Shown here: positions 35,462 to 44,615 of the stretch, piece by piece | Position numbering within the stretch: the first letter of the stretch is position 1 | How the letters are laid out: each line of letters starts with the position of its first letter | Source: Hymenobacter psoromatis | GTDB lineage: Bacteria > Bacteroidota > Bacteroidia > Cytophagales > Hymenobacteraceae | Length of the DNA stretch: 64,000 bases | Direction of reading: 5' to 3' | Assembly (NCBI GenBank): GCA_001596155.1 | Contig: CP014771.1 | Coordinates: 3,782,001-3,846,000 of the forward strand | Position numbers and translations under genes: made by a program | Notes under the pieces: generated by a model | Databases searched by the model: none | Told to the model about the DNA's origin: nothing | What the model saw: only the letters and a program-made list of their open reading frames with translations

Positions 35462-35535
35462 CATACTCACTGGTTTGCCCGGCTGAAAAGATTCCGCCGG
35501 TTCGTTTTTCGTTTTAAATTCAACTAGTTCCGCCC

Positions 35536-36273
35536 ATGAAATCAGCCTTAATAACCGGCGCTAACAAGGGCATTGGCCTGGAAGTCGCCAAACTCCTCGC
35601 CCAGCACGGATTCTTCGTGTACATTGGCAGCCGTAAGCTGGAAAGCGGGGAAGCCGCCGTTCAGCAGCTCAAAGCCGCCGGGCTCGATAACCTCGCCGCC
35701 GTTCAATTAGACGTCACCAATCCCGAATCCATTCGGGCAGCTCGGGCGGCGATTGGCGAAAAAACGCCGGTTCTGGACGTGCTGGTCAATAATGCCGGCA
35801 TTTCCGGCGGCATGTCCCAACCGGCCCTGGAAGCTACGCTGGAGCAATTCCGGGCCGTGTTTGAAACCAACGTGTTCGGCGTGGCCGGGGTCACGCAGGC
35901 GTTTGTGGACCTGCTGCGCAAGTCGCCGCAGCCGCGTATCGTTAACGTCAGCAGCGCAATGGCGTCCCTGACGCTGTACGCCGATTTCGACAACGACAAT
36001 TTCGCTTACCGGTTTCCGGTGTACCAGGCATCGAAAACGGCCCTGAACATGTACACCGTCAACCTGGCCTACGCGCTGCGCGACACCCCTTTCAAGGTCA
36101 ACGCGGTGTGCCCCGGCTACACCAAAACCGACTTCACGGGCCACCAGGGCACCAGCACGGTGGAGGAGGCCGGGCAGCGCATCGTGAAGTACGCGCTGCT
36201 TGACCCGGATGGGCCAACCGGCAAGTATTTCAGCGAAGAATACTTCCCCGCCCCGGCCACCTGCCCGTGGTAA
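35536..36273 (+). CDS. SDR-family oxidoreductase
   Basis: 245 residues. Classical short-chain dehydrogenase: cofactor motif TGANKGIG (7-14), NNAG in VLVNNAGISGG, catalytic Ser in VNVSSAMAS, and YxxxK in VYQASKTAL. Closest in style to carbonyl-reductase-like members acting on small carbonyls. Downstream of an AraC regulator. Confidence 0.93.
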   Translation: MKSALITGANKGIGLEVAKLLAQHGFFVYIGSRKLESGEAAVQQLKAAGLDNLAAVQLDVTNPESIRAARAAIGEKTPVLDVLVNNAGISGGMSQPALEATLEQFRAVFETNVFGVAGVTQAFVDLLRKSPQPRIVNVSSAMASLTLYADFDNDNFAYRFPVYQASKTALNMYTVNLAYALRDTPFKVNAVCPGYTKTDFTGHQGTSTVEEAGQRIVKYALLDPDGPTGKYFSEEYFPAPATCPW

Positions 36274-36339
36274 GGCCCAGCGGAGCTTGGGGAGGCGCCC
36301 TCCCTCGCGCCCACTACGGGACCATTCACCAAGGAATAC

Positions 36340-37893
36340 CTACTGCCGGGTTTCGGCCAGGTTTTCCTTGGTGAGCACGTCCACCATGCCGTCTTCGCTC
36401 ACCACCACCACCAGGCAGGGGTAGGGCGAGCTTTCGACGTAGCGCACCGCCGAGTTGAAGCGCGCGCCGCGGGTGCTGGTGCCGTGGCCGCTGGCCTTGC
36501 CATCCAGAATGACGCCGATGGAGTAGCAGTAACCCTCGGGGTCGAGCAGCACCGCGCCATCAATGCTGGTGATGAGCTGGGTGATGAGCGGCGTGAGGGG
36601 CACCGGCTCAATGAGCGTGCATTGCAGCTTGAGGCGGTCGGCCTCGGCCAGCGCTTCGGTCGTGACGACGAGCAGCGTGCCCTTGGGCTGGCGGCTGGCT
36701 TCGAGCACTACCTCCCAGAGCAGCAGGGCCTTTTCGGGCCGCATCTCGGGAAAAGTTCGCTTGAGGTCGCGCTTGAAGCGGGCGCGATTGAGGCGCGGGC
36801 GGGGCAGCGTGGGCAGGCCGTAGCGCGAGCGCAGCAGCACCTGCCCGGCGTGGGCAAACTCCCAGGCGTAGTGCGTCACGAAATGAATGTCAAATAAATC
36901 CTCGCGGCTGGCCTCGTACTGGCCCACTTGCCGGCCCAGGGCGTACACTTTTTCGCCATCGGCGAGCAGATGCACGTCCTGGCTGGTCATTTCCAGCAGC
37001 TTGCGCACGGCGCGGTAGTCGCTCAGCTCGGTGGGGCAGGTGAGGGCAAATACCTCCTCCACGTTGGGGTGGCCGCGCTGGGCCAGCAGCAGCCGCCCTA
37101 CCCCCTCGGCCCCCTCGTAGCGCAGGCTGGAGATGGTGTTGAGAGTCATAAAAAGTTGCGCTACCCCAGGGTCGGCCCCCAGGGCGTGGGCCGGCGTATC
37201 GAGCAGGCTGCGGCCCGAGGCGCGTAATAATTCGTCGGTTTCGCGGGGCCGAAAGAGGAAGCCCGCCCCCGGCTCGGGCTCATTCAGCGACTTCACGCAT
37301 TCCTCGTTGAAGCGGAAGAGCGCGGCCACCAGCAGCGAGTTGGCCAGCGGCCGGCCGTTGGTGTAAAAGCGATGGGGCTGCAAGGCGGGGTAGGAGCGCA
37401 GGGGCTTGCGCCGCACCCGCAGCACCGTAAACACTAAGTAGCCGTTGAGGCGCACCGGCCAGCCCGCGAAGTGCTGGTAGGCGGCGGCTCCGGTCTCGTC
37501 CAGCTCATCCAGCACCTGCTGCACGGCATCATAAATACTGCGGTTCTGGTAGCGCTGGCGCAATATGCCAGGGCTCATGCCCGGTTCGAGGAACGGGGTC
37601 GCGGGGGGCTCGTGGCTCTGCTGCGAACGCAGGCCCTGGGCCACGGCGTGGGCAAAAGCGGCGGCGGGCAGCGCCGTGGCGGGGGCGGTCGGTTCCTGGC
37701 ACACATCCAGGCCGGCTGTGGGGTCGGCGGGCAGAGCCAGCAGCTGCACGTAGGGCTCCAGGTCGTCGTCGAGGGCATCGAATAGCGCCTGGGCGATGTG
37801 CTGGGCCGCCTCGCGGTAGCGGTGCTGGTGGGGCCAGATGTAATTAAGGGCAAGAGCCGGCGGAGCCGGCGCGGAAGTCAGGGAGTCGAGCAT
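36340..37893 (-). CDS. DisA_N/DAC-domain protein with unrecognised N-terminal region
   Basis: 517 residues. The last 75 residues resemble the diadenylate cyclase (DAC) nucleotide-binding domain: ITSIDGAVLLDPEGYCYSIG gives the DGA motif at 445-447 and GTSTRGARFNSAVRYVESS occupies the place of the RHR motif (475-482), followed by VVVVSEDGMVDVL. In DisA and CdaA the second motif is TRHRAA; here it is RGARFNSA. DAC proteins with varied N-terminal sensor domains (such as DACNV) are known in Bacteroidota; assignment to one is tentative. Such enzymes make c-di-AMP, but activity cannot be assumed. C-terminal fragments of this gene or a paralogue occur at 27269 and 34338. Confidence 0.75.
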   Translation of the reverse strand: MLDSLTSAPAPPALALNYIWPHQHRYREAAQHIAQALFDALDDDLEPYVQLLALPADPTAGLDVCQEPTAPATALPAAAFAHAVAQGLRSQQSHEPPATPFLEPGMSPGILRQRYQNRSIYDAVQQVLDELDETGAAAYQHFAGWPVRLNGYLVFTVLRVRRKPLRSYPALQPHRFYTNGRPLANSLLVAALFRFNEECVKSLNEPEPGAGFLFRPRETDELLRASGRSLLDTPAHALGADPGVAQLFMTLNTISSLRYEGAEGVGRLLLAQRGHPNVEEVFALTCPTELSDYRAVRKLLEMTSQDVHLLADGEKVYALGRQVGQYEASREDLFDIHFVTHYAWEFAHAGQVLLRSRYGLPTLPRPRLNRARFKRDLKRTFPEMRPEKALLLWEVVLEASRQPKGTLLVVTTEALAEADRLKLQCTLIEPVPLTPLITQLITSIDGAVLLDPEGYCYSIGVILDGKASGHGTSTRGARFNSAVRYVESSPYPCLVVVVSEDGMVDVLTKENLAETRQ

Positions 37894-37941
37894 AAAAGCA
37901 GAAGCTGGGCACTAAGGCGGCCCAGCTTCTGCCCGACAGCC

Positions 37942-38787
37942 CTATAGCTGAAAGATAACCGGCAACTGCATCTTTTGCTTTATCGGCCGGCCCTGGTAGA
38001 GGGCGGGCTCCCACTTGGGAGCCGCTTTAATGAGGCGCACGGCTTCCTCATCCATGCCCGAGCCGTGCTTTTGCAGCACCCGCACATCGGTGAGCGAGCC
38101 GTCGGGCTGCACCGTGAATTCCACCGGCACTTTGGCCTGCATGTGGCGCTTGCGGGCCAGGTCGGGATACTTCTGGTTGGCCGCAATCCAGGAGAAAAAC
38201 GCCACATTGCCGCCCACCGGCTGCGCCGATTTTTCGGGCCGGATGATGGCCGCCCCGTTGGCCGTGGTGCCGATGACCGAGGTGGTGCCGGGCGCGGCCG
38301 CCTCGGTGCCGGGGGGTAGGGGCTGGGTCGAAGCCGTGAGGTTGGCGGGCACTTCCACCGTCTCGCCCGAGCCGGGGGCCAGCACGAAGCTCACCGGGGC
38401 CGTCACGCGCTGGCGAACCGCCACGCCGTGCTGGTGCGCGGGCGTCCAGCGCGGCGACGACTTAATGACCCGCACCGCCTCGGCATCGAGCAGCGGGGCC
38501 ACCGGCTGCACCACTTTCACCTCACTCACGTAGCCGCTTTTTTCCACCACGAAGCTCACCTTCACCGTGCCTTCCTGCTTGGCTTGCAGGGCGGCGGTGG
38601 GGTATTTCTGGTGCGTTTCCAGGTACTGGGCGTAGCCGGCGGGGCCGCCCTTAGGCACGGCCGGCTGCTCCACGGCGTCGTAAATCTGGTTGGCATCGGG
38701 CGTGGGATACTTGAGCTTGGCGGGCTTCTGGGCGAGGGCCGGGGTGGCGGCCAGCGCCAGCAGCACCAGGAAACGGGAGGTAAGCAT
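37942..38787 (-). CDS. Energy transducer TonB-type protein with two TonB domains
   Basis: 281 residues from ATG 38787 (MLTSRFLVLLALAATPALAQ, a cleavable-looking signal). Two TonB C-terminal domains: GYAQYLETHQKYPTAALQAKQEGTVKVSFVV... up to PRWTPAHQHG, and AFFSWIAANQKYPDLARKRH... up to PKWEPALYQGRPIKQKMQLP. No Pro-rich spacer or obvious N-terminal anchor as in classical TonB, so it may be a periplasmic accessory rather than a true energy coupler. Confidence 0.85.
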   Translation of the reverse strand: MLTSRFLVLLALAATPALAQKPAKLKYPTPDANQIYDAVEQPAVPKGGPAGYAQYLETHQKYPTAALQAKQEGTVKVSFVVEKSGYVSEVKVVQPVAPLLDAEAVRVIKSSPRWTPAHQHGVAVRQRVTAPVSFVLAPGSGETVEVPANLTASTQPLPPGTEAAAPGTTSVIGTTANGAAIIRPEKSAQPVGGNVAFFSWIAANQKYPDLARKRHMQAKVPVEFTVQPDGSLTDVRVLQKHGSGMDEEAVRLIKAAPKWEPALYQGRPIKQKMQLPVIFQL

Positions 38788-38907
38788 AGAAGAAGAAGGG
38801 AAGAAGCGAAGCGATAACAAAATTGCGGCCCAAACGCGGAGGATAGGGAGCGAACCAGCCCGATGACGGGCTTTTCTTTGTAGAACGCTCTTTTAGCTCG
38901 TTGACTT

Positions 38908-39873
38908 ATGTATGTTCGTGAAAACCTGCGGGCTCGGTTTGTGTGGCAGCAATACGGCTGGAAACCCCTGCTCATCTTCGCCACCTACGATGCGCTGGTG
39001 TGCCTGCTCTACGGGCCGCTCAACGTGCATTGGCTGGACATTCCGTGGCAGCCGGTGGCGTTGCTGGGGGTAGCCGTAGCCTTTTACATCGGTTTTAAGA
39101 ATAATGGTTCCTACGACCGCTTCTGGGAGGGCCGCCAGCTCTGGGGAGCCATCGTGAATGCGTCGCGGGTCTGGACCCTGCAAACGTTCGATTTCGTGCG
39201 CGGTTTTTCGGGGGCCTACCCCCCCGCCACGGCCGAGCTGCCCGCCACCCACCGCCGGCTGGTGTACCGGCACCTAGCCTGGTGCAACGCCCTGCGCCTG
39301 CACCTGCGCCGCCAAACCGCCGAAGACTGGGATGCCGAGGTAGCACCTTTCCTCTTCGATGCGGCCGAAATTAATCTCCACACTACCGCCAACCCGCCCG
39401 CCCACCTGCTGCGCTGCCAGAGCCGCGAGCTGCTGAGCCTGCACGAGCAGGGCCTGCTCACCGAGTTCCGGCACGTGGAGATGATGCGCACCATTCAGGA
39501 TTTATTCAACTCGCAGGGCGGGTGTGAGCGCATCAAAAATACGCCTTTCCCGCGGCAATACGCCTTTTTCAGCTACTTATTCATCTGGATTTTCGCCGCC
39601 CTGCTGCCCCTGGGCCTGGTCGAGGAGTTCGACCGCCGGGTGGCGCTCGGCCCCCACCACGTCTGGCTCGTGGTGCCTTTCGCGGCCGTCGTGAGTTGGG
39701 TTTATAACACCATTGAGCGGGTAGGGCACCGCAGCGAGGACCCCTTCGACAACCTCGAAAACGACGTGCCCATCACAGCCATCTGCCGCAGCATCGAGAT
39801 TGACCTGCGCCAGCTGCTGGGCGAAGACCACCTGCCCCCGCCCACGCAGCCCGTGGAAGATGTGCTGTATTAG
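38908..39873 (+). CDS. Bestrophin-like (UPF0187) membrane protein
   Basis: 321 residues. Bestrophin family ion channels; four hydrophobic segments. Family motifs: IGFKNNGSYDRFWEGRQLWG after TM2, and the C-terminal DPFDNLENDVPITAICRSIE. The pore helix region TPFPRQYAFFSYLFIWIF is present. Bacterial members have been reported as cation-selective; selectivity here is unknown. Confidence 0.92.
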   Translation: MYVRENLRARFVWQQYGWKPLLIFATYDALVCLLYGPLNVHWLDIPWQPVALLGVAVAFYIGFKNNGSYDRFWEGRQLWGAIVNASRVWTLQTFDFVRGFSGAYPPATAELPATHRRLVYRHLAWCNALRLHLRRQTAEDWDAEVAPFLFDAAEINLHTTANPPAHLLRCQSRELLSLHEQGLLTEFRHVEMMRTIQDLFNSQGGCERIKNTPFPRQYAFFSYLFIWIFAALLPLGLVEEFDRRVALGPHHVWLVVPFAAVVSWVYNTIERVGHRSEDPFDNLENDVPITAICRSIEIDLRQLLGEDHLPPPTQPVEDVLY

Positions 39874-39891
39874 TGACTAATGACGATAGGA

Positions 39892-39902
39892 CTTACGCAA
39901 AG
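39892..39902. repeat. Solo end of the ACTTACGCAAA repeat
   Basis: GGACTTACGCAAAG (39890-39903) matches the ends of the palindromic element at 27788-27914; no partner end is seen nearby. Confidence 0.5.
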
Positions 39903-39984
39903 AATTGTTTTTTCAGCCCCAGCGGGGCGTTAACCATTTTGCGCAGGTTCTAAACAAGTGACCAATGGCAAGTGAAAAGTGCCG

Positions 39985-40024
39985 AATGACGCGCATCAAG
40001 TAAAGCGGGGCTTTGCGCGTCATT
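39985..40024. repeat. Nested hairpin upstream of the MlaE gene
   Basis: AATGACGCGC (39985-39994) pairs with GCGCGTCATT (40015-40024), and inside it AAAGC-GGG-GCTTT forms a second stem. Confidence 0.6.
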
Positions 40025-40050
40025 AGGCAGTAGTCCTTAAATTTAAAGGG

Positions 40051-40058
40051 TACCTTTG
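40051..40058 (+). promoter_or_regulatory. Promoter -7 element of the MlaE gene, possibly leaderless
   Basis: TACCTTTG is a full TAnnTTTG match only seven bases before the ATG at 40066. Transcription from it would begin at or just before the start codon. Confidence 0.55.
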
Positions 40059-40065
40059 TGGTCTT

Positions 40066-40830
40066 ATGTTAGGTGGAATAAAGTATAAATATCCCCGGCC
40101 GATTTCCGCGTTTGGCCGCTTCGTGCTCTTGATGCAGAGCATGGTGACGCGACCCGAGCGCCGGCAGGTTATCTGGGAGCGCACGCTCGAAGAGGCGGTG
40201 GATATTGGAGCGGGCTCGGTGTTTATCGTGGGGCTGGTGGCCACCTTCATCGGGGCCGTCACCTGCGTGCAGATTGCCTACAACATGGTCAATCCGCTCA
40301 TCCCGATGAGCACGGTGGGCTTCATGGTGCGCGAAATGACCATTCTGGAGCTGGCCCCCACCATTATTTCCATCGTGCTGGCGGGTAAAGTGGGTTCGGC
40401 CATCGCGGGCAGCCTGGGCACGATGCGCATCACGGAGCAGATTTCGGCCATCGACGCGATGGGCATCAACTCGGCCTCCTACCTGGTGCTGCCGCGGGTG
40501 CTGGCCTCGCTCTTCGTGTTTCCGCTGCTCGTCATTCTGGCCATGAACCTGAGCATTCTGGGCGGCTACATCGCCACCCAGCTATCGGGGGCCATGCCGG
40601 GGGCCGATTACATTGAGGGCATTCGCTACTCGTTTAAGCCCTACACGGTGGTATTTTCGCTGATTAAGTCAGTTGTATTTGCCTTTCTGGTGTCGGCCAT
40701 CTCCTCGTATAAGGGCTACACGCTGCGCGGCGGTGCCCTCGAAGTGGGCAAAGCCAGCACGGCAGCCGTCACCAATTCGATTATCTCCATTCTGCTGGCC
40801 GACTACGCGCTGGCCAGCTTGCTGCTGTGA
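40066..40830 (+). CDS. mlaE: MlaE-family ABC transporter permease
   Basis: 254 residues, five to six membrane segments. Permease of the Mla-type system that moves phospholipids between the two membranes. Family motifs: FIGAVTCVQIAYNM, ELAPTIISIVLAGKVGSAIA, GTMRITEQISAIDAMGIN. The usual ATPase (MlaF) and MCE (MlaD) genes are not adjacent, so they must be elsewhere if present. Next gene (FUSC) starts 32 bases on. Confidence 0.93.
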   Translation: MLGGIKYKYPRPISAFGRFVLLMQSMVTRPERRQVIWERTLEEAVDIGAGSVFIVGLVATFIGAVTCVQIAYNMVNPLIPMSTVGFMVREMTILELAPTIISIVLAGKVGSAIAGSLGTMRITEQISAIDAMGINSASYLVLPRVLASLFVFPLLVILAMNLSILGGYIATQLSGAMPGADYIEGIRYSFKPYTVVFSLIKSVVFAFLVSAISSYKGYTLRGGALEVGKASTAAVTNSIISILLADYALASLLL

Positions 40831-40862
40831 GCTGCTGGTCGTTAAAACAATAGACCATCTCC

Positions 40863-43004
40863 ATGCGCCGCCTGACGGATTTTTTCTTCAGCCAGCAATT
40901 CTCAGATGGGTTGCGCACCACGCTGGCCGTGGCGTTGCCGGCGCTGGCCGGCCTGTGGCTGGGGCAGCTGGACGCGGGCATCACGGCCGCCATCGGGGCG
41001 CTTTGCTTGAGTATTACCGACACGTCGGGGCCGCTCCAGCACCGGCGCAACGGGCTGCTGGCGGCGCTGGGGCTGGTGTTCGTGGGCGCGCTGCTCATGG
41101 GAATACTGGCGCCCTACCGGCTGGCGCTGGGGGTGGTCATCGTGGCGCTGAGCTTTGGGCTGACGATGCTGCTGGTGTGGGGCGCGCGGGCCGGGGCGGT
41201 GGGCTCGGCCACGCTGCTGGGCATGGTGCTCACGCTGGCCCACCCGCCCGCCGACGGCCCCACGGGCCTGCGCCATGCCGCGCTGCTGGCGCTGGGCGGC
41301 ACCTGGTATTTGCTGCTGGCGCTGCTGCAAGGCCGGGTGCGACCCTACCGGGCGGCGCAGCAGGCGCTGGGCGAGTGCCTGCACGCCGTGGCGGAGTTTC
41401 TCCAGCGCAAGGCGGCGTTTTACAACGCAGGCACTGACCTGGAGGACGACTACCGCCGCCTGGTGGCCCAGCAGGTGGTGGTGAACGAGAAGCAGGAAGC
41501 CGTGCGCGACCTGCTTTTTCGCACCCGCCAGATTGTGAGCGAAAGCACCAGCACCAGCCGCCGCCTGGTGCTCACCTTCACCGAGACAGTGGACCTGTAT
41601 GAGCATATCGCGGCGGGCTACTACGACTACGCGGCCCTGCGCGCGGCCTTCGGCCACACGGGCGTGCTGGCCGAAATGCAGGCCCTGCTAAGTCGCCTCG
41701 CCACCGACCTGCATTACCTGGGCAGCGCCATCCTGGCCAACCGCGCCCACGGCAGCCCGCCGCCCGACCGCCTGCCCGAGCTGGCGCGCCTGCAAGCCCG
41801 CATCGCCGCCCTACCCCCCGATATTGGCCCGAGTACGCTGGTGTTGAAGAAAATCCTGCTCAACCTGCGCGACGTGAGCCGGCGCGTGGGCAGCCTCCGG
41901 CGCTACTTCGACGAGGCGCAGGCCGCCGCCCTACCCCCCGACGCCGGCCGGGTGGCCAGCCACGCGCAGTTCGTGGCCCGCCAGGAGTTGCAGTGGCGCG
42001 CTTTCGGCCAAAACCTGACGCTGGGCTCATCGGTGTTTCGGCACGCCGTGCGCATGGCGGTGGCCTGCGCCGTGGCCTTCGCCGTGGCCGAGTTGCTCTG
42101 GCACGGCGCGCACAACTACTGGATTCTGATGACCGTGACCTTCATGCTTAAGCCCGGCTTCAGCCTCACCCGCGAGCGCAACACGCAGCGCATCGTGGGC
42201 ACGCTGCTGGGCGGCGCGCTGGGCGTGCTGGTGCTGTGGGCGGTGCCCAATGGCAATGTGCGCTTCGGGCTGCTGCTGGGCTTTATGGTGGTGGCGTATT
42301 CGTTTCAGCGCACCAGATACCTCATCACGGTGGTGTTCCTCACGGCTTATCTGCTGATTTTATTCAGCTTTTTGGGGCTGGGTTATTTGGGGGTCGTGCA
42401 GGAGCGCCTGACCGATACGGTGCTGGGCTGCGCCATCGCGCTGGCCACGGCCTACCTGTTGTTTCCGCGCTGGGAGGGCCAGCAACTGCCCGACCTGCTA
42501 GCCGCCACCCTGCGCGCCAACCTCGCCTACCTGCGCCAGCTGGCCGAGCGCCTGGCCGGCCGGCCGGTGCCGCCCACCACCTACCGCCTGCTGCGCAAAG
42601 ACGTGTACGTGGCCTCGGCCAACCTGGCGGCGGCCTTCCAGCGCATGCTTTCGGAGCCGCGCCGCACCCGCCGCCGCCCCACCGAAGTCCATCAGTTCGT
42701 GGTGCTGAACCACATTCTTTCGGCTAATATCTCGGCCCTCACCACTGGCTGGGAAGAAGCCGGCCCCGCCGCCGCCCTACCCCCCACCAGCCGCCGTGCC
42801 CTGGTGCGCGCCGAAGCCGCCCTCAGCCGCAGCCTGGCCTGCCTGACCGCCGCCGCGCCCGCCCCTACCCCCCCGCCGCCACCCGATGCGGTTGAGTCCG
42901 CCGAAGCTCCCGAAGTCGCTGGCCCGCTGGCCGAGCAGCTGGCTTTCTTACAAAAAGTGAGCGCCGACCTGAGCCGCGTGACCGAGGCTTTGGCGATGAA
43001 TTAG
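40863..43004 (+). CDS. FUSC-family membrane protein (YccS/aromatic-acid exporter type)
   Basis: 713 residues. Two membrane blocks, about 20-175 (GLRTTLAVALPALAGLWLGQ, ALCLSITDTSGPLQHRRNGL) and about 395-530 (AVACAVAFAVAELLWHGAHN, YWILMTVTFMLKPGFSLTRE, TVLGCAIALATAYLLFPRWE), each followed by long helical cytoplasmic parts. This is the FUSC plus FUSC_2 layout of efflux proteins. CCCTACCCCC words in the gene encode Ala-Leu-Pro-Pro at several places. Confidence 0.9.
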   Translation: MRRLTDFFFSQQFSDGLRTTLAVALPALAGLWLGQLDAGITAAIGALCLSITDTSGPLQHRRNGLLAALGLVFVGALLMGILAPYRLALGVVIVALSFGLTMLLVWGARAGAVGSATLLGMVLTLAHPPADGPTGLRHAALLALGGTWYLLLALLQGRVRPYRAAQQALGECLHAVAEFLQRKAAFYNAGTDLEDDYRRLVAQQVVVNEKQEAVRDLLFRTRQIVSESTSTSRRLVLTFTETVDLYEHIAAGYYDYAALRAAFGHTGVLAEMQALLSRLATDLHYLGSAILANRAHGSPPPDRLPELARLQARIAALPPDIGPSTLVLKKILLNLRDVSRRVGSLRRYFDEAQAAALPPDAGRVASHAQFVARQELQWRAFGQNLTLGSSVFRHAVRMAVACAVAFAVAELLWHGAHNYWILMTVTFMLKPGFSLTRERNTQRIVGTLLGGALGVLVLWAVPNGNVRFGLLLGFMVVAYSFQRTRYLITVVFLTAYLLILFSFLGLGYLGVVQERLTDTVLGCAIALATAYLLFPRWEGQQLPDLLAATLRANLAYLRQLAERLAGRPVPPTTYRLLRKDVYVASANLAAAFQRMLSEPRRTRRRPTEVHQFVVLNHILSANISALTTGWEEAGPAAALPPTSRRALVRAEAALSRSLACLTAAAPAPTPPPPPDAVESAEAPEVAGPLAEQLAFLQKVSADLSRVTEALAMN

Positions 43005-43112
43005 AAATAGGCCGTCAAATTTTTAATTCTTACTTCAACACCAGCGCTAGGTAAGCGCCACCTTAACAAACCTTCGCTAACGGCGTTCTCACTGCAACCC
43101 ACTCGCCGCTTC

Positions 43113-44402
43113 GTGAAACACCTGGTACTCCGCGACAGCGCCCGGCTGCGCTACGCTACTTTTTTTTACCTGTATGTGATGCAGGGCATCCCGGCGGGCT
43201 TCGCCCTCACGGCGATGTATAACTACCTGGTTGGCCACGGCTTGTCGGCGGCGGCGGTGGGCTCGTTCGCGGCCATCGTGGGGCTGCCCTGGACGTTCCA
43301 GTTCGTGTGGGGGCCGCTGATTGATAAATATCAGTATTCCATTATCGGCCACCGCAAGCAGTGGGTGGTACTCACGCAATTGGTGGCCATGCTGGCCTCG
43401 CTTTCGCTGCTGCTGGTGCATGACCCGGTGCGGGAATTGTCGCTGCTGGGGGCCGTGTTTTTCACCCACAGCGTGTTCGCCTCCATCCAGGATGCCAGCG
43501 TGGACGCCATTGCCATCTCGCTGGTGCCGGTGGCCGAGCGCGGGCGGGTGAACGCGTTCATGCGGGGCGGTTTTTTGCTGGGCTCGGCGGCGGGCGGGGC
43601 GGGGCTGGCCTACGTGCTGGGCCACGGCGGCTTCGGGCGAGCGGCACTCACGCAGTCGCTGGTGCTGCTGGCCTTCACGGCGCTCACGTTTTTCATCAAG
43701 CTGGAACGCACCGACCGCCTGCTGCCGCGCCTGGGCCGCCACGACCGCCCCGCCCTGGCCGACGACGAGGAAAACCCGTCGCTGGCCTGGCTTTTCAAAG
43801 AACTGTGGCACAGCATGTTGGAGAAACATAGTCTGCGCGCTTTCGGCATTATTTTCGGCAGCTACCTGGCTGGCTCGCTCTTCGCCAATGCGTATTCATT
43901 TCACCTCATCCGTAATTTGCACTGGGCTTACACGGAGGTTTCTATTCTGCAAGGGAGTTGGGGGAGCCTGGCCGCGTTTGTGGTGTTGCTGGGCGGCGGC
44001 GTGTTGGTGGACCGCCTGGGCACCAGCCGCTTGCAGCGCTGGGTGCTGGTGGGGCTGGCGGGGTTTCTGCTGCTGTTCTGTTCCCTGTCGCCATTCTGGG
44101 TGAATAAAACCGTCAGCTTTTCGGGCCTGGTAGTGCTCAACCTGGCCGACCCGCTGCTGAGTGTGGCCGCCATGCCGCTGCTCATGGCCTACTGTCGCCC
44201 CAAAATCGAGGGCTCGCAGTTCACGACCTACATGGCACTGGTCAACCTCTGCACCGTGAGCGCGAGCTACCTCAACGGGCAGCTGCTCAAAATCACGACC
44301 GCGCCCATCATCGGCCTGGGCTGCGGCGGGCTGCTGCTAGCGCTGCTGGCGGCGTTGCACCGCTACCGCCCCACGCCCGAGCGGGCGCTGGCCAACGCGT
44401 GA
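43113..44402 (+). CDS. MFS transporter, AmpG-like
   Basis: 429 residues with GTG start 43113 (the first ATG in frame lies inside the first membrane segment). Twelve hydrophobic segments. YLYVMQGIPAGFALTAMYNY and VWGPLIDKYQYSIIGHRKQW match AmpG-type permeases, which import muropeptides for wall recycling. Substrate inferred by similarity only. Confidence 0.85.
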   Translation: MKHLVLRDSARLRYATFFYLYVMQGIPAGFALTAMYNYLVGHGLSAAAVGSFAAIVGLPWTFQFVWGPLIDKYQYSIIGHRKQWVVLTQLVAMLASLSLLLVHDPVRELSLLGAVFFTHSVFASIQDASVDAIAISLVPVAERGRVNAFMRGGFLLGSAAGGAGLAYVLGHGGFGRAALTQSLVLLAFTALTFFIKLERTDRLLPRLGRHDRPALADDEENPSLAWLFKELWHSMLEKHSLRAFGIIFGSYLAGSLFANAYSFHLIRNLHWAYTEVSILQGSWGSLAAFVVLLGGGVLVDRLGTSRLQRWVLVGLAGFLLLFCSLSPFWVNKTVSFSGLVVLNLADPLLSVAAMPLLMAYCRPKIEGSQFTTYMALVNLCTVSASYLNGQLLKITTAPIIGLGCGGLLLALLAALHRYRPTPERALANA

Positions 44403-44434
44403 AGTAGGGTGCGGGGCAAGCCCCGCACCCTACT
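44403..44434. terminator. Hairpin after the AmpG-like gene
   Basis: AGTAGGGTGCGGGGC pairs perfectly with GCCCCGCACCCTACT around two bases, directly after the stop. No T-run; GC-rich stem. Confidence 0.7.
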
Positions 44435-44615
44435 TGGTGTACTTTGGTTTATATCTCCGTGGCATCGTAGTAAGAATAAACGTGATAAAACCCAGGCCCG
44501 CGCGACGAGCCGGACCACCGTTTACACGTTGCCGCCGCGAGGCGCGTTAAAGTGGGGTTAAGCTGGCCGGGTAGGGTAGGGGCCTTATCTTCGGCCGTTT
44601 CCCTTCTTCTTTCGC

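Noticed and set aside
27070..36300. Integrated prophage or genomic island with attachment sites
   Set aside because: No integrase, phage structural genes, tRNA target or flanking direct repeats were seen; only fragments and small repeats.
36340..37893. CBASS, Thoeris or other anti-phage operon around the DAC-type gene
   Set aside because: Neighbouring genes (SDR, TonB, bestrophin) are not effectors or nucleases, and the domain is DAC rather than CD-NTase.
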